A stretch of 64,000 bases of DNA from CAVTRI01 sp963737075. Its GTDB lineage: Bacteria; Actinomycetota; Acidimicrobiia; Acidimicrobiales; Palsa-688. Shown here one piece after another: positions 6,682 to 15,359 of this stretch. Position 1 is the stretch's first letter; the number at the start of each line of letters is the position of its first letter. The notes beneath the pieces are model-generated. The model saw only the letters and a list, made by a program, of their open reading frames with translations. It did no database searches and was not told where the DNA came from. Both the position numbers and the translations under genes were made by a program. Where the stretch lies: positions 1,426,001 through 1,490,000 of the forward strand of contig CAVTRI010000002.1 of assembly GCA_963737075.1 (NCBI GenBank). The letters are read 5' to 3'.

Positions 6682-9060
6682 GTGAGTAAGGCGGCGCCCT
6701 ACCGGCCACTCGCCGGGCTGCGGGTGGTCGACTTGGCCGACGAGAAGGCAGAGCTGTGCGGCAGGTTGCTGGCCGACCTCGGTGCAGACGTCGTGCGGGT
6801 CGACCCGCCCGGCGGTGGCGCTTCGAGGACGTTGCCGCCCTTTTTCGGTGACGTCAGCCTCGCCTTCGAGGTGCGCAACGTCAACAAGCGCGCCGTCACC
6901 ATCGACCTTCGCGAGCCGGTGGGGCGCACACGCTTGCTGGACATGCTCCGAGACGCAGACATATGGATCGAGACGAGCCGGCCAGGGACGCTGGCCGCGG
7001 TGGGCCTCGACCCGCGTGAGGTGACCCGCCGCTTCCGGCACCTGGTCACCGTCTCGGTAACCGACTTCGGCCAGACCGGGCCGTACCGGGACCACCAGGC
7101 GACGGACGCGGTGATGGAAGGGTTGTCGTGGATGCTGTTCCGGGCGGGCGTCCCAGAGCTGCCGCCCGTGTTGCCGCCAGGCCCGTTCGCGTATGACATG
7201 GTCGGTGTCAGCGCGGCCTTCGCCGCGCTCACCGCCTACCTGGACCGGTGCAACACCGGCACGGGGCAGTACATCGACATGAGCGTCATGGAGGCGATCG
7301 CCCAAACCACCGACTGGGGCCTCACCAGCTACTCGGTCGTGAGACAGTTCGGCACCTACGGCGAGATCCGCGACGGCGGAGGCAAGGTCTACCCGACCCT
7401 GCCATGCCTCGACGGCCACATCCGGATCGCCATGGTGACGCTCGCCGAGTGGCGCAGGCTGCGCAGCTGGATCGGCGAGTCTGGAGTGGGGTCAGAGATC
7501 ATCGAGCAGGACTATTGGGAGGACCAGCGCACCCGCCTCGAGCTCTTCAACGACCTGCTGCGCCCGATCCTGATCGAGTTCTTCAAAGACAAGACCATGA
7601 TGGACCTGGCGACCGAGGGCCAAAACCGCGGCGTGCCCATCACCCCCATGCTCACCCCGGCGGACGCGCTGAGGACGGAACAGTTTCAGGCTTTGGGCTC
7701 CTTTACCTCCTTCGACGATGGCGCCGGCCTGGTGCCCAGTGGGTTCTTCGTTGTCGACGGGCAACGGGTGGGCCCGTGGGCGCACGAGCCGCAACCTGGG
7801 GCATCCGTTTCTCCTGTCATCGCTCGTGACCCGGCCGCCCCGGCAGGTCTCCCGTACTCCGGGTTGAGGGTGGTCGAGTTCGGAGTGGCGGGAGCGGTAC
7901 CGGAGATGGCCCGGCTGCTCGCTGAGTACGGCGCCGGGGCCATACGGGTGGAGTCGCCAAAGCGGCCGGACATCTTCCGCCAGCTAGGCGGACCCACGGG
8001 AATGGGCGGGGTGTTCGCTTCCTCCAACCGGTCGACGCGCAGTTTCGGCGTCGACTTCACGGAACCGGCCGGGGCGGAGGTGACCAAGGATCTCCTGAAA
8101 TGCGCAGATGTGGTGCTCGAGAACCTGCCGCCCGGCACGCTCGAGCGATTCGGGCTCGGCCTCGACGACATCCGGGCGATCAACCCGTCGGCCCTCATCA
8201 TCTCCAGCCAGAGCATGGGACGCAGAGGGCCGTGGGCCCACTGGCGGGGCTACGGGTCCAACACCCAGCTCCCAAGCGGCATGAGCTGGCTGTGGAGCTT
8301 TCCTGACGCCCCCGCCCCTGTTCCGCAGAACGTCGCCTTCCCGGATCACCTGGTCGGACGGCTGGGTGCGGCGGTGACGGCCGCCGACCTCATCGGCCGG
8401 CGCGCCGGGCATCCGGCGGCCGGTCACGTCGAGATCGTGCAGGCCGAGATGGCGCTCAACCTGCTGGCTGATCTTGTGCTGAAAGAGTCCCTCGAACCGG
8501 GCAGCATCCATCCGGTGGGCAACCGCTCGCCCCGCGGTGCCCCGTGGGGGGTCTATCCCTGCTCGGGCGAGCAGCGCTGGTGCGTGATCACCTGCCGCGA
8601 CGACAGGGACTGGGCGGGCCTGGTTCGGGCCATGGGTGCCCCGTCATGGGCGTGTTCCCCGGCGCTCGACGACGCCGCCGACCGCACGGCGGCGCAAGAC
8701 ATGATCGACGAGCAGCTGTCCGTCTGGACGCGAGAGCAACGCGACCGGGAAGTGATGGAGCTGCTCCAGGCCGAAGGTGTCCCTGCCGGCATGATGATGT
8801 ACGCGAGCGACCAACCGAACGACCCCCATTTGCAGGAGCGGGGCTACATCCTCGAGATCGACCAGCCAGGGGTCGGCAAGATCCTCCTCGAAGGTCCCGC
8901 CTTCTACGCCACCGGCCTTCCTAACCCGATCACATTCCCGGCGCCGCTGCTGGGACAACACACGCGCGAGATCGCCACCCAGATCCTCGGCTACTCCAAC
9001 CAACGCGTAGACGAACTGCTCGCCAGCGGGCTCCTGGTCGAAAACCTGCCGTTCTCGTAG
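6682..9060 (+). CDS. Tandem two-domain CaiB/BaiF (family III) CoA transferase
   Basis: 792 residues, about twice the usual 400. Residues 1-370 (LAGLRVVDLADEKAELCGRLLADLGADVVRVDPPGG) and 390-792 (YSGLRVVEFGVAGAVPEMARLLAEYGAGAIRVESP) are two family III CoA-transferase domains. Enzymes of this family move CoA between acyl-CoA and a free acid through an aspartyl-CoA intermediate; here the acceptor is unknown. The start is GTG 6682, immediately after the MITE-like element, and the ribosome site (AGGA) is too close. The insertion may have displaced the original leader. A second fused pair is at 20767-23109. Confidence 0.85.
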   Translation: MSKAAPYRPLAGLRVVDLADEKAELCGRLLADLGADVVRVDPPGGGASRTLPPFFGDVSLAFEVRNVNKRAVTIDLREPVGRTRLLDMLRDADIWIETSRPGTLAAVGLDPREVTRRFRHLVTVSVTDFGQTGPYRDHQATDAVMEGLSWMLFRAGVPELPPVLPPGPFAYDMVGVSAAFAALTAYLDRCNTGTGQYIDMSVMEAIAQTTDWGLTSYSVVRQFGTYGEIRDGGGKVYPTLPCLDGHIRIAMVTLAEWRRLRSWIGESGVGSEIIEQDYWEDQRTRLELFNDLLRPILIEFFKDKTMMDLATEGQNRGVPITPMLTPADALRTEQFQALGSFTSFDDGAGLVPSGFFVVDGQRVGPWAHEPQPGASVSPVIARDPAAPAGLPYSGLRVVEFGVAGAVPEMARLLAEYGAGAIRVESPKRPDIFRQLGGPTGMGGVFASSNRSTRSFGVDFTEPAGAEVTKDLLKCADVVLENLPPGTLERFGLGLDDIRAINPSALIISSQSMGRRGPWAHWRGYGSNTQLPSGMSWLWSFPDAPAPVPQNVAFPDHLVGRLGAAVTAADLIGRRAGHPAAGHVEIVQAEMALNLLADLVLKESLEPGSIHPVGNRSPRGAPWGVYPCSGEQRWCVITCRDDRDWAGLVRAMGAPSWACSPALDDAADRTAAQDMIDEQLSVWTREQRDREVMELLQAEGVPAGMMMYASDQPNDPHLQERGYILEIDQPGVGKILLEGPAFYATGLPNPITFPAPLLGQHTREIATQILGYSNQRVDELLASGLLVENLPFS

Positions 9061-9117
9061 AGTTTTCTCGTTCTGGTACAGGCACGCCGCCGCCTTCTCG
9101 CCCCGCTAGCCCTGTGC

Positions 9118-10299
9118 ATGGTGGCGTTGTTGGCGAGTTGCGGCGGCAGTTCGCAGAAGGCGGTGACGCTGTCGTGGGCACGCGTGACCGCCCAGGCGCT
9201 GGGCGCGGGCGACGGATCGCAGCCGTTCGTGGACGCCGTCGAGGCCGCGGACGATGGTCAACCATGGCTGCTGGGCGGCGCGGTGAACCCGGGGCCGTCG
9301 CAGCAGGTGGCTGTCTGGGCCTCCACTTCCCCCCATGGACCGTGGACGCGAGCCCAGCTCAACGCCATCGCGGGTCGCGACGGCCCCTACGAGACGATGC
9401 TGTACTTCGCTCGCGAGACGACAGCAACCGTGGCTTTCGGGTCGCGAAGCGCTCCGCGGGAGGGTTACCCACGGCCATCGGCGTGGGTCGCGACCGGCCA
9501 CACCGCCTTGTCATGGAATGAGACGCTCGAGCCGCGGGAGATATTCGGTGGCCCGAACATCGTCGGCTTCGGCGGCATGGCCGCCGGCGCCCACGGCTTC
9601 ACCGTGGCCGGAACGTGGACCGCGCCGGTCGGCGGCGCCATCCTGGCCGTGTGGACGTCTCCCGACGGTGTCGTCTGGACCCGCAACGACAGCGCCCCGG
9701 CGTTCAAGGGTCTGCCGGGAGAGATCTTGTTCGGAGAGGGCATCGCCGACAGCCCTCGCGGTTTGCTGCTTGTTGCCACGGCTGAAGCACCGACCGCGGG
9801 CGCCCCCCTGCAGCGCCACGGTGCGATCCTTTTCTCGGCCGCAGGCCTGGGTTGGACCCGCCTCCTTGCCAGCCAGATCGCTCGCGTGGCGCCTGACAGC
9901 ACTTTCGACGCGGTGTCGACTGGCGGCTCGGGTTGGGTGATCTCTGGCACGGACTCCACCAAAGGTCAGACGTGGCCGGCGGTGTGGTATGTGACCGCGG
10001 ACCACCAGCTTGGGGGACCCATCCGCCTCGGCCGCCCGTTCTCGTCAGTGGGGAGCCATACCACCGCCTTGGCCGTCGACGGTCGGCACTTGCTCGTCGC
10101 CGACACTAACAGCGACCGCGCGGCACTGTGGACCGCGAGCATTGGCGACAACGGGCTCGGGCGGTTCGCGGCGGTTACTGCCCCCCACGCCGCGGTGAGC
10201 GGGCTCGACCACGTCGCCATTTCGGCATCTGACCAAGGCACGATCCTCGCCCTCGCCGGCACGTCCAGCAGCCAGGTGTGGGTGGCGCCCGCGCCGTAG
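9118..10299 (+). CDS. Secreted lipoprotein with BNR/sialidase-like repeats (start uncertain)
   Basis: 393 residues if begun at ATG 9118. That start leaves only seven residues before the lipobox cysteine (LLASC). The in-frame codons upstream to the stop at 9058 encode QARRRLLAPLALCMVALLASC, a complete lipoprotein signal, but offer only CTG 9073 or similar as a start. The true start is therefore probably upstream and non-canonical, or a base is wrong. The mature part has WTSPDGVVWTR-type motifs seen in BNR/Asp-box beta-propellers. It is predicted to sit on the outer face of the membrane. Substrate unknown. Confidence 0.6.
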   Translation: MVALLASCGGSSQKAVTLSWARVTAQALGAGDGSQPFVDAVEAADDGQPWLLGGAVNPGPSQQVAVWASTSPHGPWTRAQLNAIAGRDGPYETMLYFARETTATVAFGSRSAPREGYPRPSAWVATGHTALSWNETLEPREIFGGPNIVGFGGMAAGAHGFTVAGTWTAPVGGAILAVWTSPDGVVWTRNDSAPAFKGLPGEILFGEGIADSPRGLLLVATAEAPTAGAPLQRHGAILFSAAGLGWTRLLASQIARVAPDSTFDAVSTGGSGWVISGTDSTKGQTWPAVWYVTADHQLGGPIRLGRPFSSVGSHTTALAVDGRHLLVADTNSDRAALWTASIGDNGLGRFAAVTAPHAAVSGLDHVAISASDQGTILALAGTSSSQVWVAPAP

Positions 10300-10300
10300 C

Positions 10301-10982
10301 TCAGCCAGGCGGCCGGGACGCCTGCCGCTCGTCCCTCAGCCCCAGCCCGTTGGCGAATAGTTTTGTGAGGACATCGACTGCATCATCGAAGCTGCAGCGC
10401 ACGAAGCCCTGAACGAGCCACATTTCAGGAAACCTGTTTGTCATCGACCCGAGAGCGGCAGCTGCCAATGCCGGATCGAGGGTCGGATTCCGCCAAACCG
10501 CGGCGTTGCAGTTGCCGAATCGCGTCCGCGACCTGCGCCCGGTACCGCCGGTGGCGCTTCAACCTGTCCGCGTTGAAGTGGTCGTCGTACCGGGAAACCT
10601 GCTCGATCACTCCCATGATCCGAGCCTCCCGCCGGTAGCTTTCGAGATGCTGACGGATCGCTTCGCGTACGCGTTCGAATGGCGTCGCGCCCGAAGCCGG
10701 GGCGAGAATGACACTGCCGAGGGGTGAGCTCAGCCGTTCGTCCACCGCCGCCGCCACCTCACGGAAGATCTCTTCTTTGGATGCAAAGTAGTGGTAAAAG
10801 GAGCCGTGCGATGTCAGCCCGGCCCGTTCGGCGATGTCTGATATCCGGGCGTCGACGAAGCCGTTCTCCTCGAAGATCTCCTTGGCGGCGTCGACCAGCC
10901 GCGCTCGCGTCCGGACGCCTTTGCGCGAGCGGGGGCCGTTGGACTTCGTACTCTGGACTGACGCAGCTGTCGATACGCCCAT
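10301..10982 (-). pseudogene. TetR-family regulator, frameshifted near its C-terminus
   Basis: From ATG 10982 the protein has a normal TetR HTH (ARLVDAAKEIFEENGFVDARISDIAERAGLTSHGSFYHYF split over residues 25-65) and ligand domain. In frame it ends early at 10425 after LAESDPRSG. The next frame gives the expected end (LDPALAAAALGSMTNRFPEMW ... VDVLTKLFANGLGL) with a stop at 10301. One base lost near 10480, in a CCC run, explains this. The gene is divergent from the CoA transferase at 11112, with a perfect palindrome between them, and probably represses it. The frameshift could be a sequencing indel. Confidence 0.7.
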
Positions 10983-11057
10983 CTCCTGCACTGTATCTGC
11001 GGTCGCCGGCGGCGAGTCGCCTGGCGTGCCTGGCGGGTGCCTGTAGGCGCGGAGTAT

Positions 11058-11088
11058 CCTCGACGCCGTGTCAAAAGTGGCGTCGAGG
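11058..11088. promoter_or_regulatory. 10-bp perfect inverted repeat between divergent genes
   Basis: CCTCGACGCC (11058-11067) and its complement (11079-11088) flank an 11-nt spacer. The repeat lies between the TetR gene (start 10982, reverse) and the CoA-transferase gene (start 11112, forward). It is a candidate operator for that TetR protein; the long spacer also allows an RNA hairpin in the leader. Confidence 0.45.
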
Positions 11089-11111
11089 CTCAGACCCGCG
11101 TGAAGGCGGTG

Positions 11112-12317
11112 ATGCAGGGCGTCCGCGTCCTCGAAGTCGCTGAGCACACCTTTGTTCCTGCGGCGTCCGCGCTCCTGGCCGACTGGGGTGCGGACGTGAT
11201 CAAGATCGAGCACGTCGAGCGGGGAGACGCCATGCGCGGTTTGGCGTCGACCGGGGTGGCGGTCGTCTCGACAGACGTGCACGTCCTGCTCGAGCACTCC
11301 AACCGCGGCAAGCGCAGCCTGGGGCTCGACCTCAGGTCGGAAGCGGGTCTCGACATCCTTTACCGCCTGGCGGAGACCGCGGACGTGTTTCTCACCAACA
11401 AGCTTCCAGGCGTCCGCAAGAAGCTGAAGATCGACGTCGACGACATCCGAGCCCATAACCCGCACATCATCTACGTGCGGGGTACCGGTCAGGGCAGCCA
11501 GGGGCCGGAAGCCGACAAGGGTTCCTACGACGCCCTCGCGTTCTGGGCCCGTTCCGGCATCGCCGTCGGGATCATGCGTCCCGAGTACGGGCACGTACCT
11601 GTCCCTCCCGCCCCCGGCTTCGGGGATTCGATCGGCGCCATGACGATCGCCGGAGGCATCATGGGCGCCCTCTTCCATCGTGAGCGCACCGGCGAGGCGA
11701 CCGTCGTCGACGTGTCGCTGCTCGGTTCTGCCCTGTGGTCCATGGGCCAGGCGGTGGGGCTTTCGCTCCTCCTCGACATGCCCTGGACGCCCCCGCCGGC
11801 CGACAGGGTGAGCGCCAATCCCCTTGTCGCCCAGTACCTGACCAAGGACGGGCGTTACCTTTCGTTTTGCTGCCTGCAGGCAGGCGAGTACTGGTCGGAG
11901 CTCTGCGACGTGATTGGCCAGCCGAAGGCCGGCTCCGATCCTCGCTTTGGAGATCACGGATCGCTCATGGCCAACAGCGCCGAGGCGGCAGAACTGCTGC
12001 GCCGGTCGTTCGCCGAACGGACCCTCGAGGAGTGGCGCGACCGGCTGGCGCCGTTCAGCGGCCAGTGGACCGTTGTCCAGGACACCCTCGAGGCCGCATC
12101 GGATCCTCAGTCGGTCGCCAACGGCTACATCCAGGACTGCTGGACCGCGGCCGGCGTGCCGTTCCGGCTGGCAGCCGCGCCCGTCCAGTTCGACCAGGAG
12201 TCGCCGCGGGTTCGCCGTGCCCCTGAGTTCAACGAGCACGGGGACGACATTCTCGCCGAGCTGGGACTGGACTGGGACGCCGTCGTGGACCTCAAGGTCC
12301 GCGGCGTCGTTCCATGA
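11112..12317 (+). CDS. CaiB/BaiF (family III) CoA transferase
   Basis: 401 residues, the usual size. ATG 11112 is chosen because GAAGG ends 5 nt upstream; GTG 11100 is possible. Landmarks are MQGVRVLEVAEHTFVPAASALLADWGADVIKIEHVERGD at the N-terminus (Rossmann-like CoA fold), SNRGKRSLGLDL, and YDALAFWARSG. The enzyme should transfer CoA to a carboxylate for degradation. It faces a divergent TetR gene that shares its regulatory region. It is followed by a promoter and a transporter-type binding lipoprotein, which suggests uptake plus activation of the same acid. Confidence 0.85.
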   Translation: MQGVRVLEVAEHTFVPAASALLADWGADVIKIEHVERGDAMRGLASTGVAVVSTDVHVLLEHSNRGKRSLGLDLRSEAGLDILYRLAETADVFLTNKLPGVRKKLKIDVDDIRAHNPHIIYVRGTGQGSQGPEADKGSYDALAFWARSGIAVGIMRPEYGHVPVPPAPGFGDSIGAMTIAGGIMGALFHRERTGEATVVDVSLLGSALWSMGQAVGLSLLLDMPWTPPPADRVSANPLVAQYLTKDGRYLSFCCLQAGEYWSELCDVIGQPKAGSDPRFGDHGSLMANSAEAAELLRRSFAERTLEEWRDRLAPFSGQWTVVQDTLEAASDPQSVANGYIQDCWTAAGVPFRLAAAPVQFDQESPRVRRAPEFNEHGDDILAELGLDWDAVVDLKVRGVVP

Positions 12318-12360
12318 TCCTGCGGGGCGTCAGGACTAATCGCAATCGCCTGTCAATGCT

Positions 12361-12389
12361 TTGACACACCTGCCAGACCCGGATAGGGT
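12361..12389 (+). promoter_or_regulatory. Sigma-70-like promoter for the binding-lipoprotein gene
   Basis: TTGACA (12361-12366), a 17-nt spacer and TAGGGT (12384-12389) give a good -35 and an actinobacterial TAnnnT -10, about 60 nt before the start codon of the binding protein at 12448. No experimental support. Confidence 0.45.
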
Positions 12390-12413
12390 GTCTCCCGTTT
12401 TGCCCCCCATTTC

Positions 12414-12428
12414 TTGACGTGACGTCAA
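12414..12428. promoter_or_regulatory. Palindromic operator TTGACGT-G-ACGTCAA
   Basis: A perfect 7-1-7 palindrome 20 nt upstream of the start codon at 12448 and downstream of the predicted promoter. Its size and symmetry match TetR-type operators; binding would block transcription of the binding-lipoprotein gene. The 7-1-7 layout is shared with the site at 28293-28307, but the half-sites differ. Confidence 0.5.
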
Positions 12429-12447
12429 TAGAGGATCGGAGGATCGA

Positions 12448-13752
12448 ATGAAAGCGAGGCTGCGCGTCCTGGCCGCCGTGGGGGCGGTCGCGATCGTCGC
12501 TGCGGGCTGTGGCTCTTCGACGAAGGGCCAGGCTTCGGTGCCTTCGGGCTCCGGTAGCTCCGGCGCCGGGGTCAGTGGCTCCAACAAGGCCAGCGCCACT
12601 GGCGTCACGCCGAACTCAGTGACGATTGGTGTGATCGCCTCGCTCACGGGTCCAGCCGGTCCGGAGTACGCAAACGTCGCCAAGGGCGTGCAGGCCCGTT
12701 TCGCGGCGCAGAACGCCCAGGGCGGTGTCGGCGGGCGAAAGCTGGAACCCCTCGTGAAGGATGACCAGACGAGCCCCGCTGGCGTCACGGCGGCCTCCCA
12801 GCTCCTGGCTGGTCAGTCGTTCGCCGTTATCGGTTTGTCACCGGTCTTGTTCGCGGGAGCCAGGACGCTGCAGCAGGAGGGTGTCCCGGTCGTGGGCGCC
12901 GGCACGGACGGACCAGAGTGGGCGCAGCAGCCCTACACCAATATGTTCGATTGGGTCCGGGCCTATGCGTCGGTGACAGGGGGTAATCCCCTCCCAGTCC
13001 AGTACACCTATGGCGCGCAGTTCGTCAAAGACCAGGGCGGCACCAACGTGGCGTCCTTCGGGTATGGAATCTCGCCGTCGTCATCGCAGGCTGCGAAAGG
13101 GTTCGTCAAGGCCGCGGATGCCGTCGGCATCAAGGTCGGTCTCCTGGATACCAGCATTCCTTTTGGCTCGGTCAACGCGGGGCCGATCGCGCTGCAGATG
13201 AAGCAGGCGAACGTCGATGCCGCCTGGCTCAGTATGGACAACAACACCAATTTCGCCATCGCCACCGCGGCGAGACAGACCGGTGTCAACCTGAAGGTTG
13301 CGGTGTCCGCCACCGGCTACGGCCAGTCGCTGCTCGACGATCCGTCAGCGGTCGCGGCCGCTCAAGCCGGGTACTTCCTCACGTTGTGTGCCCCGGTGAA
13401 GACTCACTCGGCTGCGACCCAGACGATGCAGAAGACGCTCGCGACGTACGAAAGCTTTACCGGCGTCCCGGGCTTCGACTGGTGCGTGGGATACGTGTCC
13501 GCTGACTTGACCATCAAGGGTTTGCAACTGGCAGGACAAAACCCGACCCGTGCATCATTCATCAACGGTTTGCACGGTGTGACGAACTATGACGCTGGCG
13601 GTCTGCTGCCCAACCCGGCCAATTTCAGCCTCAGCCAGTTCGGCAAGGCGGCACCAACCTCGTGCCAGTACTTCGTCAAGCTGCAAGGGACGGCCTTCGT
13701 GCCCACGCCTCCTGGCGGCAAGCCCGTCTGCGGGACGCTCATCCACAGCTAG
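12448..13752 (+). CDS. ABC-type branched-chain-amino-acid-like substrate-binding lipoprotein
   Basis: 434 residues with a lipoprotein signal (MKARLRVLAAVGAVAIVAAGC, Cys 21) and a Ser/Gly linker. The mature part opens with SVTIGVIASLTGPAGPEYANVAKGVQA and continues in the type-I periplasmic binding fold used by LivK/UrtA-type ABC importers. The ribosome site is GGAGG, 5 nt before ATG. It should capture a small acid or amino-acid-like ligand outside the membrane. No permease or ATPase gene is next to it, so it must share a transporter encoded elsewhere. It lies between CoA-ligase and CoA-transferase genes, hinting that its ligand feeds that pathway. Confidence 0.8.
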   Translation: MKARLRVLAAVGAVAIVAAGCGSSTKGQASVPSGSGSSGAGVSGSNKASATGVTPNSVTIGVIASLTGPAGPEYANVAKGVQARFAAQNAQGGVGGRKLEPLVKDDQTSPAGVTAASQLLAGQSFAVIGLSPVLFAGARTLQQEGVPVVGAGTDGPEWAQQPYTNMFDWVRAYASVTGGNPLPVQYTYGAQFVKDQGGTNVASFGYGISPSSSQAAKGFVKAADAVGIKVGLLDTSIPFGSVNAGPIALQMKQANVDAAWLSMDNNTNFAIATAARQTGVNLKVAVSATGYGQSLLDDPSAVAAAQAGYFLTLCAPVKTHSAATQTMQKTLATYESFTGVPGFDWCVGYVSADLTIKGLQLAGQNPTRASFINGLHGVTNYDAGGLLPNPANFSLSQFGKAAPTSCQYFVKLQGTAFVPTPPGGKPVCGTLIHS

Positions 13753-13803
13753 CTCCCCCTCCTTGGGTACTAGGCTCCATCCCACGTCCCTCGGGGAGCA
13801 TGC

Positions 13804-15359
13804 ATGAGCAGCGCGCCAATGACGCCGAGCTGGTACGCCGAGAGCACGCCGGACGCGCCCGCGGTCATCATGGGGTCGACAGGGCTGGCGGTCATCTACG
13901 CCGAGCTTGACGAGCGTTCTCGGCGGTTGGCCGCGGCGCTGCGCGCGCGTGGGATCAGAGCCGGCGACCATATCGCCATCCTCATGGAAACAACCATGCC
14001 TATCTCGAGGTGGCATGGGCAGCGCAGCGCTCGGGGCTGTACTACACGGCCATCAACAGCCATCTGCGCGCATCCGAGGTGCAATACGTGCTTGACGACT
14101 CCGGCGCGGTGGCCCTCGTCACCTCGGAAGCCATGGCCGATGTCGTCGCCGGGCTCGACGCGGCGCGCCTCCCGATCCGGTGGGCCGCGGCCGGCGAGGT
14201 TCCCGGCTTCGAGCGGTACAGCGAGGTGCTGGCTGGAGCGACGCCCCTTCCGGTAGAGGATGAGCGCGAGGGTCGCGAAATGCTGTACTCGTCGGGCACC
14301 ACGGGCCGTCCAAAAGGCGTGCGGAAGCAACTGCCGGGGACGACGTTTGGCGACCCTGGATCCGTTCCGGTCCAGGTTGCCCAGGGCATCGCCGCCCTCG
14401 GGGGCGGCCCCGGCTCGGTGTACCTGTGTCCGGCGCCCCTCTACCACTCAGCCCCGCTGGTCTATTCCATGTCCATGCAGCGCCTGGGTGCCACGGTGGT
14501 GGTGATGGAATGGTTCGAGCCGCGACAGTGCCTCGAGCTCATTGAAACGCATCGCGTGACGCATGCACAGTTCGTGCCGACCATGTTCGGCCGCCTGCTG
14601 CGTTTGTCGCGTGAAGAGCGGGAGCACTTCGACGTTTCGAGCCTGCAGTTCGTGGTGCACGCCGCCGCGCCTTGTCCGATTCCGGTCAAGCGGCAGATGC
14701 TCGAGTGGTGGGGCCCGATCATCCACGAGTATTACTCGGGCACCGAGGACATCGGCAGAAAGCACATCACGGCTGCCGAGTGGCTCGCGCACCCCGGATC
14801 CGTCGGCCGCCCCCGGGAGGAGTGCCACGTCGTCGGCGACGACGGCGAGGAGCTTCCGCCCGGTCATCCGGGCGTCATCTACTTCGCCGGCGGGCGGTCG
14901 TTCGAGTATCACAACGACCCCACCAAGACCGCCGCGGTGACCAATGACCGCGGGTGGCGAACGCTTGGCGACATCGGATACCTCGATCAAGACGGTTATC
15001 TCTATCTCACCGATCGCCAGGCGCACATGATCATCTCCGGCGGGGTCAACATCTATCCGCAGGAAACAGAGAATGTACTGGGCGGCCACCGCGCGGTCGC
15101 TGACGTCGCCGTGATCGGCGTACCCGATGACGAGATGGGGGAGGCCGTGAATGCGGTCGTGCAGCCAACGGACCTTGCGGCCGCGGGATTTGAGCTCGAG
15201 GAAGAGCTGTTGGCCTATTGCCGTGCTCAGCTGGCGACGTACAAATGCCCGAGGACCGTGGACTTCGTCGATGAACTCCCGCGAGATCCGAACGGCAAGC
15301 TGTACAAGCGGCTGCTGCGCGAGCGGTACTGGGCCGGGCACGACTCGCTGGTCATCTGA
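13804..15359 (+). pseudogene. Acyl-CoA synthetase (AMP-forming), frameshifted at a poly-A run
   Basis: From ATG 13804 the frame encodes an N-terminal ligase segment ending GDHIAILMET, then leaves the family. The expected continuation (NNHAYLEVAWAAQRSGLYY...) is in another frame and runs intact to 15359. Adding one A to the AAA at 13988-13990 restores a 518-residue enzyme. It has the P-loop-like LYSSGTTGRPKGV, YYSGTEDIG, the GWRTLGDIGYLDQDGYLYLTDR hinge and the C-terminal catalytic Lys motif DPNGKLYKRLL. It activates a carboxylic acid to its CoA thioester. Given the intact remainder, a sequencing indel is as likely as true decay. The gene converges on the next with an 8-bp overlap. Confidence 0.8.

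Noticed and set aside
10425..12239. 604-residue reverse frame over the CoA-transferase gene
   Set aside because: Only its last part (TetR) is real; the rest is antisense to 11112-12317.
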